Source: Rugamonas sp. A1-17
GTDB lineage: Bacteria > Pseudomonadota > Gammaproteobacteria > Burkholderiales > Burkholderiaceae_D
DNA length: 64,000 bases
NCBI GenBank assembly: GCA_025548565.1
Contig: JAJLPB010000014.1
Location: 62,001 to 126,000 of the forward strand
Direction of reading: 5' to 3'
Under the pieces are notes generated by a model. It worked only from the letters and a program-made list of their open reading frames with translations, made no database searches and was not told where the DNA came from. Every line of letters begins with the position of its first letter. Positions within the stretch are counted from its first letter, which is position 1. The position numbers and the translations under genes are program-made. Of the stretch, positions 29,979-38,233 are shown one piece after another.

Positions 29979-32396
29979 TCAGCCACCGATATCGATTTCG
30001 TGGCGGGCGGGCGCCGCGATGGCACCGGGCGCCTGCCACTTCTCCAGCCACGCGATCAACTGCTCGCCGGGGATCGGACGGCTCATGAAGTAGCCCTGCC
30101 CCTGGTCGCATCCCAGCTCCGCCAGCAGGCGCCATACGGCCTCGCTCTCGATGCCCTCGGCCACCACGCGCAGGCCCATGTTGTGGCCAAGGTCGATGGT
30201 CGAGCGGACGATCTTGGTGTCGCCGATGTCGTTTTCCATGTTCAGCACGAAGGACTTGTCGATCTTCAGCTCATTCACCGGCAGGCGCTTGAGGTAGGCC
30301 AGCGAGGAATAGCCGGTGCCGAAATCGTCGATCGACAAATCGAAGCCCATGGCACTCAGGCGCTCCAGCGTGTGCTGGGCGCGCACTGGATCGTCCATGA
30401 TGGCGCTCTCGGTGATCTCCAGGCAGAACGAGGCAGGCGCCAGCTTGTGGCGCAACAGCGTCTCGGCAAACTTGGCCGGCAGGTCCTGGTCCATCAGGTC
30501 GCGCGTGGACAGGTTGACCGATATTTTCAGCGGATAGCCTTTGGAGGCCAGTTCCTGGCACAGCTCCGCCGATTTCTCCATCACCCAACGCGTCAGCACG
30601 CGGATAAAGCCGGTCTGCTCGGCGAAGGGGATGAACTCGTCGGGGAACACGTTGCCGCGCTCCGGGTGCACCCAGCGCACCAGCGCCTCCATGCCCACCA
30701 CCTTGCCTGTATCGAGCATGATCTTCGGCTGCACGTGCAGGCGGAACTCGTTGCGCTCGATGGCGTTGCGCAGTTCCGTCAACAGCGACAGGCTCTTCTC
30801 GCTGGACTTGTCCATCACCGCGTCGTAGACCACGGCGCCGTCGTTGCGCTGCTTTGCCGCGTACATCGCCACCTCCGCCATGCTGAGCAAGGTCTCGCCG
30901 TCGCTGCCGTGTTCCGGATAACCGGCGATGCCCACGCCCGCGCCGATGTCCACCGTCTGGTCTTCCAGCGACAGCGGCGTCTCCAGCGCGTGCAGGATCT
31001 CTTCGGCCATGCGCAGCGCGGAGCCGCGGTCGGAGGACGGCAGCAGCACGGCGAATTCGTCGCCGCCCAGCCGCGCCACCTGCGCCGACGACTGGCGCCG
31101 GTTGGCCAGCAGCAGCTGCAAACGGCCGGCCACCTGGCGCAGCAAGGCATCGCCGAAGCTGAGGCCCATTACGTCGTTGACGTGCTTGAAGCGGTCCAGG
31201 TCCATCATCAGCACGAACACGGTCTCCTCGCGTTTGGCGGCATCGGCCAGCGCGTCGTTCAGCAGCAGCACGAACTGCGCGCGATTCGGCAGGTTGGTCA
31301 GCGTGTCCCAGTACGCCAAGCGACGGATTTCCTGTTCGCGCTTGGCGATCCCTTCGCGCATGGCGTCGAAGGCATGTGCCAGTGCGCCGATTTCGTCTTC
31401 GCGGCTGGTGTCGATCTGGCCTTTGTAGTCGCCCTGCTCCAGCCGCCTCGCGGTCACGGCCAGTTCGCTGATCGGCTGGGCGATGCGCTTGGCGGTGAAG
31501 ACGATGGCCAGCGCCGAGATCACGATGCCGCCCAGCGTCAGCGCGATCAGCCAGCGTTCGAGCCGGCTGTATTCGGCGGTGGCCTCGTCGATCGAGCGGG
31601 CCAGCAGCACGTTGGCGGTCTGCCCGCCGTCCTGCCCGATCGCCAGCAGGCGCGCGCTGTACTTGCCCGCGTCCAGCGTCAGGTCGAACGGGCCGGCCGG
31701 CGTGGCATCCATGGCTTGCATCTGGTCGATCACCGTTTGCGCGACGGCGCCGCTGAAGGTCGAGCCGACCGCCAGCCACTTGCCCTGCGCGTCGCGGGTC
31801 AGCACGGTGGTATCGAGCGCGCTGATCTCGCGCATGTCGGTGGCCAGCTGGCGGTCGATCGGGAAGGTCATCACGATCCAGCCAATGGTGGTCGGCGCCA
31901 GGATGGGCATGACCACGATCTGGTAGGGACGGTGCTCGACGATGGCGATGCCGTTGGCGCCGCCCGAGGATTCTGCGGTATCGAGCATGCTGGCGACCTG
32001 CTTCTCCAGCGCGGCGGCCTGCTCAAGGTTGGTGGCGACGCTGATCTTGCGGTCGGCGTTGATCAGCATCGACAGCGAGGCGTGAATGCGCTTGCCGCTG
32101 TTGTCCAGCGCCGAGAGGATGGTGCCGCGGTCGTTCTCGTCGTTGTTGCCGATGGTGGCCACGAAGGCGGTGTCGCGTGCCAGCAGGCGGGCGCCGAAGC
32201 GCAGGCTCTGGGCATTCTGGTCGAGCAGGCGGCGGAACACCTTGGCGCCGTTCGCCAACTCGCTGCTGATGGACATCCGCGCGTTGTTGTCGATGCCGCG
32301 CTGGATCACCAGCAGGCCGATCACCTGCACGGCCACGATCAGCACCAGGAACAGTGTGACGATCCGGCTCTCCAGGCTGCGGAAGCGCATACGCAT
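29979..32396 (-). CDS. Membrane sensor with HAMP, GGDEF and EAL domains
   Basis: 805 residues. TM1 (IVTLFLVLIVAVQVIGLLVI), a periplasmic Cache-like sensor of about 250 residues, TM2 (LIALTLGGIVISALAIVFTA), a HAMP linker, GGDEF (RLGGDEFAV at 444) and EAL (MEALVRW near 569). The GGDEF lacks the RxxD inhibitory site, so it may escape product inhibition. The EAL keeps IDDFGTGYSSLAYL, ELKIDKSFV and EGIESE, so it looks active. It follows a cupredoxin gene by 14 bases; AAGGGAC precedes the ATG. Probably a copper- or redox-linked c-di-GMP switch, an inference from that pairing. Confidence 0.93.
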   Translation of the reverse strand: MRMRFRSLESRIVTLFLVLIVAVQVIGLLVIQRGIDNNARMSISSELANGAKVFRRLLDQNAQSLRFGARLLARDTAFVATIGNNDENDRGTILSALDNSGKRIHASLSMLINADRKISVATNLEQAAALEKQVASMLDTAESSGGANGIAIVEHRPYQIVVMPILAPTTIGWIVMTFPIDRQLATDMREISALDTTVLTRDAQGKWLAVGSTFSGAVAQTVIDQMQAMDATPAGPFDLTLDAGKYSARLLAIGQDGGQTANVLLARSIDEATAEYSRLERWLIALTLGGIVISALAIVFTAKRIAQPISELAVTARRLEQGDYKGQIDTSREDEIGALAHAFDAMREGIAKREQEIRRLAYWDTLTNLPNRAQFVLLLNDALADAAKREETVFVLMMDLDRFKHVNDVMGLSFGDALLRQVAGRLQLLLANRRQSSAQVARLGGDEFAVLLPSSDRGSALRMAEEILHALETPLSLEDQTVDIGAGVGIAGYPEHGSDGETLLSMAEVAMYAAKQRNDGAVVYDAVMDKSSEKSLSLLTELRNAIERNEFRLHVQPKIMLDTGKVVGMEALVRWVHPERGNVFPDEFIPFAEQTGFIRVLTRWVMEKSAELCQELASKGYPLKISVNLSTRDLMDQDLPAKFAETLLRHKLAPASFCLEITESAIMDDPVRAQHTLERLSAMGFDLSIDDFGTGYSSLAYLKRLPVNELKIDKSFVLNMENDIGDTKIVRSTIDLGHNMGLRVVAEGIESEAVWRLLAELGCDQGQGYFMSRPIPGEQLIAWLEKWQAPGAIAAPARHEIDIGG

Positions 32397-32410
32397 GCTC
32401 GGGCTGTCCC

Positions 32411-33055
32411 TTAAAGAGTGGTTGACGAGGCGTCGTCGGCCACCGTCGGTTTCATCGGCAGCTTGAAGGCGGCGCTGGCCGGGGCGTCGCCCGCCTTCAC
32501 CGTCACCAGCTGTTCCGGCGTGGCGCCGCCGACCGTGTTGTAGTGCCAGGCCTTGACCACGTACTTGCCGCCGGCCGGCAGCTCGACGTGCGCGGCGCCG
32601 GCGGCGTCGGTCTTGGCGAAGTATGGCGTGTCAACGACCTTCACGTAGGCCAGCATCTTGTCGTGGATATTGCAGCCCAGGACCACCGTGCCGGGCTTGT
32701 CGAAGACCTGCGGCGTGGCCGACTGGCCGGAATACAGCTTCTGGTCGAACTTGTGCGCCGGCGAGAACGAATAGATGTGGTGGCGGACCTTGTCGTTATT
32801 CGGGAAGAATATCTTGGCGCCGGTCTGGACCACGGTGACCAGCGGCAGGAATTTCAAGCCCTTCTGCTCGATCTCCGCCGTGCCCGGCGCGCGGCCGTTG
32901 GCCTGGCCGCTTTCCGGCTCCACGTAGACCACGGTGTCGGCCAGCGCCTTGCCGCCGGCGTCCTGCACCAGCACGGTGACCCCGGTGGCGCCCGCGCTGG
33001 CCGCGCTCAGCAACAACATGGGGAATACGGTCTGGCGGATGACTTCACGGAGCAT
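32411..33055 (-). CDS. Exported cupredoxin-like protein (methylamine-utilisation type annotation)
   Basis: 214 residues with a signal peptide (PMLLLSAASAGA). A plastocyanin-type fold is predicted: possible type-1 copper ligands are the His in KVRHHIYSF, and Cys, His and Met in GCNIHDKM, spaced as in blue copper proteins. Database entries of this type are often named methylamine utilisation protein, but no methylamine gene is near. Its strict link to the following GGDEF/EAL gene (14 bases) suggests that it presents copper or redox state to that sensor in the periplasm. Functional proof is lacking. Confidence 0.8.
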   Translation of the reverse strand: MLREVIRQTVFPMLLLSAASAGATGVTVLVQDAGGKALADTVVYVEPESGQANGRAPGTAEIEQKGLKFLPLVTVVQTGAKIFFPNNDKVRHHIYSFSPAHKFDQKLYSGQSATPQVFDKPGTVVLGCNIHDKMLAYVKVVDTPYFAKTDAAGAAHVELPAGGKYVVKAWHYNTVGGATPEQLVTVKAGDAPASAAFKLPMKPTVADDASSTTL

Positions 33056-33221
33056 GGCGGGCCTGGTCTCGGTTTTACGGTTGAGCTACGATTGTAGCGC
33101 CTGGAAAAAGATCCACGGAGCGGTTTTTGCCAGTTTGCCTCAAAATATTTCCACTAGTCATCATCTGGTCACAAAAAGACACTAATATCGAGCCGTTAAA
33201 CCGACTTGGCCAGCGCTCACC

Positions 33222-35042
33222 GTGAACTCCGTACTCAGCTCCAACATCAGCTATCTTCAGCCCAAGGCTGACGATGACGAGGCGGTGCTGCGTGCCCACC
33301 TGTTCGACATCCTGGTGCGCCGCCAGCTCAGCGCGCTGTTCCAGCCCATCATCCACATGCAAAGCGGCGAGATCATCGCCTACGAGGGTTTGATACGGGG
33401 GCCGTCCGACAGCCCGCTGCACGCGCCGATGAACCTGTTCAAGGTGGCGCGCGCCAACGGGCTCACGGTCGAGGTCGAGCACCTGTGCCGGCGCGTGGTG
33501 CTGGAGCGCTTCGCCGAACTCGGCCTGCCGGGCAAGCTGTTCCTCAACGTCAGCCCGGAATGCCTGCTGCAGCGCGACGCGCGCCACGGCGAGACGCTGG
33601 AGTACATCCACCAGATCGGCATCAACCCGGACCGGGTCATCATCGAACTGACCGAAAACCAGCCGACCTACGATTACGAGCTGATGCGCGACGCGGTGCT
33701 CCACTACCGCAACATGGGTTTCCAGATCGCCATCGACGACCTGGGCGAAGGCTTCTCCAGCCTGCGGCTGTGGTCGGAGCTGCGGCCCGAGTACGTCAAG
33801 ATCGACATGCATTTCATCCAGGGCATCAACCACGATCCGGTCAAGCTGCAATTCGTGCGCTCGATCCAGGAGATCGCCGACAAGTCCGACACGCTGGTGA
33901 TCGCCGAGGGCATCGAGACGCAGGCCGAGCTGCTGGTGCTGCGCGACGTCGGCGTGGCCTTCGGCCAGGGCTACCACCTGGGCCGGCCCCACGCCCAGCC
34001 CGCGCGCACGGCGCCGGCCGAGGTGGTCAAGGCGCTGGCGCGCAACGGCGTGGCGGTCTACCCGCAACGCGGCGCCGAAAAGCACGGCGCCACCATCTCC
34101 AAGCTGCTGCATCAGGTGGACGCGGTGCCTTCCAGCCTGAGCAACAACGAGGTCTACGAGATCTTCGCGCGCCAGCCCAAGCTGCTGATCATTCCGGTGG
34201 TGGACGATGGTATGCCGCTGGGCCTGATCAGCCGCTTCGACATGATCGACCACTTCGCCCGCCCCTATCAGCGCGAGCTGTACGGCAAGAAGTCCTGCAA
34301 GCAGTTCATGGACAGCCAGGCGCTGATCGCCGACAAGGACACCAGCCTGCAGGACCTGAGCTTCCGCATGGCGCAGGCCGATGCCCACCAGCTGTTCAAC
34401 GGCTTCATCATCACAGACCAGGGCCGCTACCTGGGCATGGGCACGGGCCACGACCTGATGCGCGAGATCACGCAGATGCAGATCACGGCCGCCCGCTACG
34501 CCAATCCGCTGACGCAGTTGCCGGGCAACGTGCCGATCAACGAGCACATCGACCGGCTGCTGGAAAGCGGCGCGCGCTTCTGGGTCTGCTATTTCGACCT
34601 CGACCATTTCAAGCCGTTCAACGATGTGTACGGCTATCGCCGGGGCGACGACGTGATCCAGCTGACCGGCAAGCTGCTGGCCGAGCGCACCGACGCCGAC
34701 CGCGATTTTGTCGGCCACATCGGCGGCGACGACTTCATGGTGCTGTTCCAGAGCGAGGATTGGGAGGCGCGCTGCAACGTCATCCTGCAGGAGTTCGGCC
34801 GGCACGTACAGGACTTCTACAGCATCGAGGACCGCGAGCGCGGCGGCTACCTGAGCGAGGACCGCCAGGGCAAGAAGGTGCTTTACTCGTTGATGAGCTT
34901 ATCGATAGGCGCGATCAAGGTCGATCCGCACAAGTACCACACCCACCATCAGATCGCCACCGCCGCGGCGGAATCGAAGAAACAGGCCAAGAAGATCCAC
35001 GGCAATAGCCTGTTCATGGACCGCCGCCAGCAAACGGCCTGA
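33222..35042 (+). CDS. EAL-CBS-GGDEF c-di-GMP protein
   Basis: 606 residues from a GTG start with no clear ribosome site. No membrane segment. The EAL domain comes first (30-265), with EGL in place of EAL, but ELTEN, IDDLGEGFSSL, VKIDM and EGIET keep the metal-binding residues. Two CBS modules (about 265-430) follow and suggest nucleotide sensing. The C-terminal GGDEF reads GGDDF at 501-505 without RxxD, so it is probably weak or a sensing domain. This EAL-CBS-GGDEF order is a known proteobacterial type. It is divergent from the cupredoxin operon, 166 bases away. Confidence 0.9.
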   Translation: MNSVLSSNISYLQPKADDDEAVLRAHLFDILVRRQLSALFQPIIHMQSGEIIAYEGLIRGPSDSPLHAPMNLFKVARANGLTVEVEHLCRRVVLERFAELGLPGKLFLNVSPECLLQRDARHGETLEYIHQIGINPDRVIIELTENQPTYDYELMRDAVLHYRNMGFQIAIDDLGEGFSSLRLWSELRPEYVKIDMHFIQGINHDPVKLQFVRSIQEIADKSDTLVIAEGIETQAELLVLRDVGVAFGQGYHLGRPHAQPARTAPAEVVKALARNGVAVYPQRGAEKHGATISKLLHQVDAVPSSLSNNEVYEIFARQPKLLIIPVVDDGMPLGLISRFDMIDHFARPYQRELYGKKSCKQFMDSQALIADKDTSLQDLSFRMAQADAHQLFNGFIITDQGRYLGMGTGHDLMREITQMQITAARYANPLTQLPGNVPINEHIDRLLESGARFWVCYFDLDHFKPFNDVYGYRRGDDVIQLTGKLLAERTDADRDFVGHIGGDDFMVLFQSEDWEARCNVILQEFGRHVQDFYSIEDRERGGYLSEDRQGKKVLYSLMSLSIGAIKVDPHKYHTHHQIATAAAESKKQAKKIHGNSLFMDRRQQTA

Positions 35043-35047
35043 ACCGG

Positions 35048-36433
35048 TCACAGCGGCCGCGTGCGCGTGGCATGCGCGGCGCGCCAGCGCTGGGCCGACG
35101 CGGCCGCCACCTCCCTGGCCTGCGGCGTCAGGTCCAGTTCCGCGTTCTTGCGGTTGCTGGCGGCGGCCAGCTCGCCGGCCTCGGCAGCCAAGGTCAGCCA
35201 CATGCAGGACTTCTGATCGTCGCGCGCCACGCCGCGGCCGCTGCCATACATGCCGCCCAGGTTGAACTGCGCCAGCGCATGGCCCTGTTCGGCCGCCCTG
35301 CCGTACCAGCTGACGGCCACTTCCTCGTCGCGCTCCACGCCCAGGCCGTTGGCGTACATCACGCCCAGGTTGTTTTGCGCGCTGGCGTCGCCCTGCTCGG
35401 CCGCGCAGCGATACCACGCCACCGCGCGCGCCTCGTCCTTGGACACGCCGTGGCCGTTGGCGTACATGACGCCAACGTTGAACTGGGCGTTGGGCGCGCC
35501 CTGCTCGGCCGCCATGCGATACCACTCCAGCGCCCGCTGGTCGTCGCGCGCCACGCCGCGTCCGCGCGCGTACATGCCGCCGAGGTTGTACTGGGCCAGC
35601 ATGTGGCCGGACTCGGCCGCGCGGCGATACCAGGTGAAGGCCAACTCGTCGTCGCGCTCCACGCCCTTGCCGTTGGCCAGCATGATGCCGAGGTTGAATT
35701 GCGCGTCCGCGTCCTCCTGCTCGGCCGCGCGCACCAGCCACGCGTAGGCGCGCAGGGGATCGGCCGGCACACCCTGCCCCTCCGCGTAGGCTACGCCCAC
35801 CAGCCGCTGGGCCACGGCGCTTTCCTGCGCCGCCGCCTGCTTGAACCAGGCCAGCGCCTGCGCATCGTTGCGCGCCACGCCGTGGCCGTGCTTGTACATC
35901 AAACCGAGATTGAGCTGGGCGCTGGCATCGTTCTGCAGCGCCGCCTTGCGAAACCAGGCCAGCGCCAACGGATAGTTGCGCCGTACGCCGGTGCCGTGGA
36001 CGTAGGCCTCGCCCAGCAGGGTCTGCGCGCTGGCGACACCCTGCTCGGAGGCGCGGTAAAACCATGACACGGCGGTCTCGTCGTTGCGCGCCACGCCGCG
36101 CCCTTTCTTGTACATCTGCCCGAGATTTTGCTGGGCCGAGACTTCGCCCTGCAGCGCGGCGGCGCGAAACCAGCGCACGGCTTCCTTGTCGTTGCTGGCG
36201 ACGCCGCGGCCGTTGTAGTACATCACGCCCAGGTGATTCTGCGCGAACGCCAGGCCCTGCCGGGCCGCCTTGAGCATCCAGTAGAAGGCGCGCACTTCGT
36301 CGCGCGCGACATCCTGCCCTTTTTTATAGATCAATGCCAGATTGAACTGCGCGTAGGGATTGCCGCGCTCAGCCGCCTCCCGGTACCATAAAAAGGTGTC
36401 GTAACCTGCCCGTGCCGAGCTTTGATTCTTCAT
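35048..36433 (-). CDS. Sel1-repeat (TPR-like) protein, 11 repeats
   Basis: 461 residues, cytoplasmic by the lack of any signal peptide. Eleven consecutive 36-residue Sel1 units are seen, each with the pattern AQxNLGxMYxxGxGVxxD then AxxWYRxAAEQG, ending in a non-repeat tail (LDLTPQAREVAAASAQRW). Such solenoids act as binding scaffolds. AGAGG precedes the ATG at 36433. It lies downstream of the metal transporter genes on the same strand, but a terminator stands between them. Partner unknown. Confidence 0.92.
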   Translation of the reverse strand: MKNQSSARAGYDTFLWYREAAERGNPYAQFNLALIYKKGQDVARDEVRAFYWMLKAARQGLAFAQNHLGVMYYNGRGVASNDKEAVRWFRAAALQGEVSAQQNLGQMYKKGRGVARNDETAVSWFYRASEQGVASAQTLLGEAYVHGTGVRRNYPLALAWFRKAALQNDASAQLNLGLMYKHGHGVARNDAQALAWFKQAAAQESAVAQRLVGVAYAEGQGVPADPLRAYAWLVRAAEQEDADAQFNLGIMLANGKGVERDDELAFTWYRRAAESGHMLAQYNLGGMYARGRGVARDDQRALEWYRMAAEQGAPNAQFNVGVMYANGHGVSKDEARAVAWYRCAAEQGDASAQNNLGVMYANGLGVERDEEVAVSWYGRAAEQGHALAQFNLGGMYGSGRGVARDDQKSCMWLTLAAEAGELAAASNRKNAELDLTPQAREVAAASAQRWRAAHATRTRPL

Positions 36434-36476
36434 GGTACACCTCTGGCCAACACCACAACATTGTTGGTTAAAGTGT

Positions 36477-36507
36477 AAAACGCGGTCCCGGCCAGAGTTT
36501 GACCGCG
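36477..36507 (-). terminator. Rho-independent terminator after the metal transporter permease
   Basis: On the minus strand, CGCGGTC...GACCGCG (7-base stem, 13-base loop) is followed by TTTTAC. It lies 33 bases past the permease stop and 44 bases before the Sel1 gene. Confidence 0.6.
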
Positions 36508-36521
36508 CTCAAACGGACCAT

Positions 36522-36535
36522 GATAAAATGTTATC
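36522..36535. promoter_or_regulatory. Short perfect dyad near permease end
   Basis: GATAA-AATG-TTATC is a perfect 5-base dyad in AT-rich DNA, just past the permease stop and upstream of the Sel1 gene. It resembles metalloregulator sites only in being AT-rich. A role is not shown. Confidence 0.25.
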
Positions 36536-36539
36536 GTTT

Positions 36540-37322
36540 TTAGTGATGCGCGACCCGCCGCGTACCGTCGGGTTTCGGACCGAACGCGTACACCACAATC
36601 GCCAATACCGTCAGGCACCAGACGATCAGGGCGCCCGAGGGCAGATCGTAGAGCGTGGACAACACCAGGCCGCTGGCATAGCCCGCCGCGCCAATCAGAT
36701 AGGCCAGCACCAGCCGTTTCTTGCCGACATAGTGGCGCACGGCCAGGCCCGGCACGATCAGGCTGGTGAACACCAGGTACACACCCACCAGTTGCACCGA
36801 CGCCGTCACGGCCAGCGCGAAGATCAGGTAGAAGCCCAACCGGCTCAGGCGCTCGCGCAGGAAGTACAGCAGCCCGCAGATCACCACCGTGCCGACCGCA
36901 GGCAGCAGCAGCTGGTCGTAGCGCACCCACAAGATTTGCCCGGCAAGCAGATCCTGCAGATGCTCGCCGCCGTGCGGATTGTGCGCCACCAGCAGCAAGC
37001 CCGCCGTCGCGGCCAGGATGAACATCACGCCGATCTGCGCCTCCTGGACTTCCGGCCAGCGCTTCTCGGTCCAGGTCAGCAACAGCGCGCCGCACACGGC
37101 GGCCGCAGCGGCGGCGGCCTGCACCGCCCAACTCTGCGGATCGAGCTCGGCGGCGCCGGCGACGATCACGCCCAACGCGGCGATCTGCGCAATCGCCAGA
37201 TCGATAAACACGATGCCGCGCTTGAGCACCTGCGCGCCGAGCGGCACGTGGGTCAGCAACACCAGCAGGCCGGCCAGCAGCGCCGGCGCGATGATCATCA
37301 GATCGAGCGATTCAGCGTTCAT
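36540..37322 (-). CDS. Metal ABC transporter permease (zinc/manganese type)
   Basis: 260 residues, ABC-3 family, eight or so membrane helices. Seen are HVPLGAQVLKRGIVFIDLAI and a run of conserved helices (QILWVRYDQLLLPA, GFYLIFALAVTASVQLVGVY, VPGLAVRHYVGKKRLVLAY). Moves zinc or manganese across the inner membrane with the binding protein. Starts at 37322, where its ATG overlaps the binding-protein stop (ATGA). The longer frame to 37673 is antisense to that gene's reading frame. No ATPase gene is adjacent, so one must come from elsewhere. Confidence 0.9.
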   Translation of the reverse strand: MNAESLDLMIIAPALLAGLLVLLTHVPLGAQVLKRGIVFIDLAIAQIAALGVIVAGAAELDPQSWAVQAAAAAAAVCGALLLTWTEKRWPEVQEAQIGVMFILAATAGLLLVAHNPHGGEHLQDLLAGQILWVRYDQLLLPAVGTVVICGLLYFLRERLSRLGFYLIFALAVTASVQLVGVYLVFTSLIVPGLAVRHYVGKKRLVLAYLIGAAGYASGLVLSTLYDLPSGALIVWCLTVLAIVVYAFGPKPDGTRRVAHH

Positions 37323-38224
37323 TTGTTGGCATCCAGCAGGCGTTGTACAGTCGAATCGAACAGGCCGAACAAGTCCTTGCTTTTGTCGTCGCCTCCCACC
37401 GAGAACGGCAGCACCACCGCCGGTATCTTCGCGTGCTCGGACAGCCACTGCGATGCGCGGCCATCCTGGTAGGCGGCGCGTATCACCATCCTGGCCGGCG
37501 CGCGCTGCAACTGCGACAGCAGCTCGGACAAGTGGGCCGCGCTCGGCTCCACGCCCGGCTTGGGCTCCAGCGTGCCGACCTGATGCATGCCGAGCCAGCC
37601 CATCAGGTACTCCATGTTCTTGTGGTGCTCGACCACGGCCACGCCTTTCAGCGGCGCCGCCTGCTTCTCCCACTTGAGCATGGCCGCATCCCAGCGCGCC
37701 GCGAAGTCCTTCTGCCGCGCCTGGTAGTAGGCGGCGTTGGCCGGGTCCAGCTCGGCCAGGCGCTTGGCCAGTGCCACGGACACCAGCGCGATGTTATGCG
37801 GGTTCTGCTGGATGTGCGGATTGCCGGCGGCATGGACGTCGCCCTCGCTGCGGTCGACCTTGCCCGGCACGTCGAGGCGCGGCACGAAGGCACCCGCCTC
37901 GAAATAGCCGGGCTGGCCGGCCGCGATCTTGCTGTTGCCCGATTGCTGGATCAGCACCGGCAGCCAGCCCACTTCCAGCTCCAGCCCGGTGCACACCAGC
38001 AGGTTGGCGTTGCGGGTGCGCGCGATCAGGCTGGGCCGCGCCTCGATGCGGTGCGGATCCTGCAGCGCGTTGGTGGCGCTGGAGACCTTGACCTTGTCGC
38101 CGCCGAGCTCGGTGGTCAGCGCTTCCCATTCCGGCTCGCAGGCCAGCACGTTGACGGCCGCGTGGGCCGAGGTGGCCGCCACGCAGGCGGCGGCGATCAG
38201 CAGATGTTTGAGTGTGCGTTTCAT
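37319..38224 (-). CDS. Metal ABC transporter substrate-binding protein (zinc type)
   Basis: 301 residues with a signal peptide (LLIAAACVAATSAHA), so periplasmic. ZnuA/TroA fold. Candidate metal ligands are the histidines in LQDPHRIEARPS, NPHIQQNPHN and VVEHHKNMEYLMG. There is no His-rich loop as in ZnuA of enterics. It hands the metal to the permease, whose ATG overlaps this stop, and follows the porin gene by 9 bases. Zinc is more likely than manganese, but sequence alone does not settle it. Confidence 0.9.
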   Translation of the reverse strand: MKRTLKHLLIAAACVAATSAHAAVNVLACEPEWEALTTELGGDKVKVSSATNALQDPHRIEARPSLIARTRNANLLVCTGLELEVGWLPVLIQQSGNSKIAAGQPGYFEAGAFVPRLDVPGKVDRSEGDVHAAGNPHIQQNPHNIALVSVALAKRLAELDPANAAYYQARQKDFAARWDAAMLKWEKQAAPLKGVAVVEHHKNMEYLMGWLGMHQVGTLEPKPGVEPSAAHLSELLSQLQRAPARMVIRAAYQDGRASQWLSEHAKIPAVVLPFSVGGDDKSKDLFGLFDSTVQRLLDANK

Positions 38225-38233
38225 GCCTGCTCC

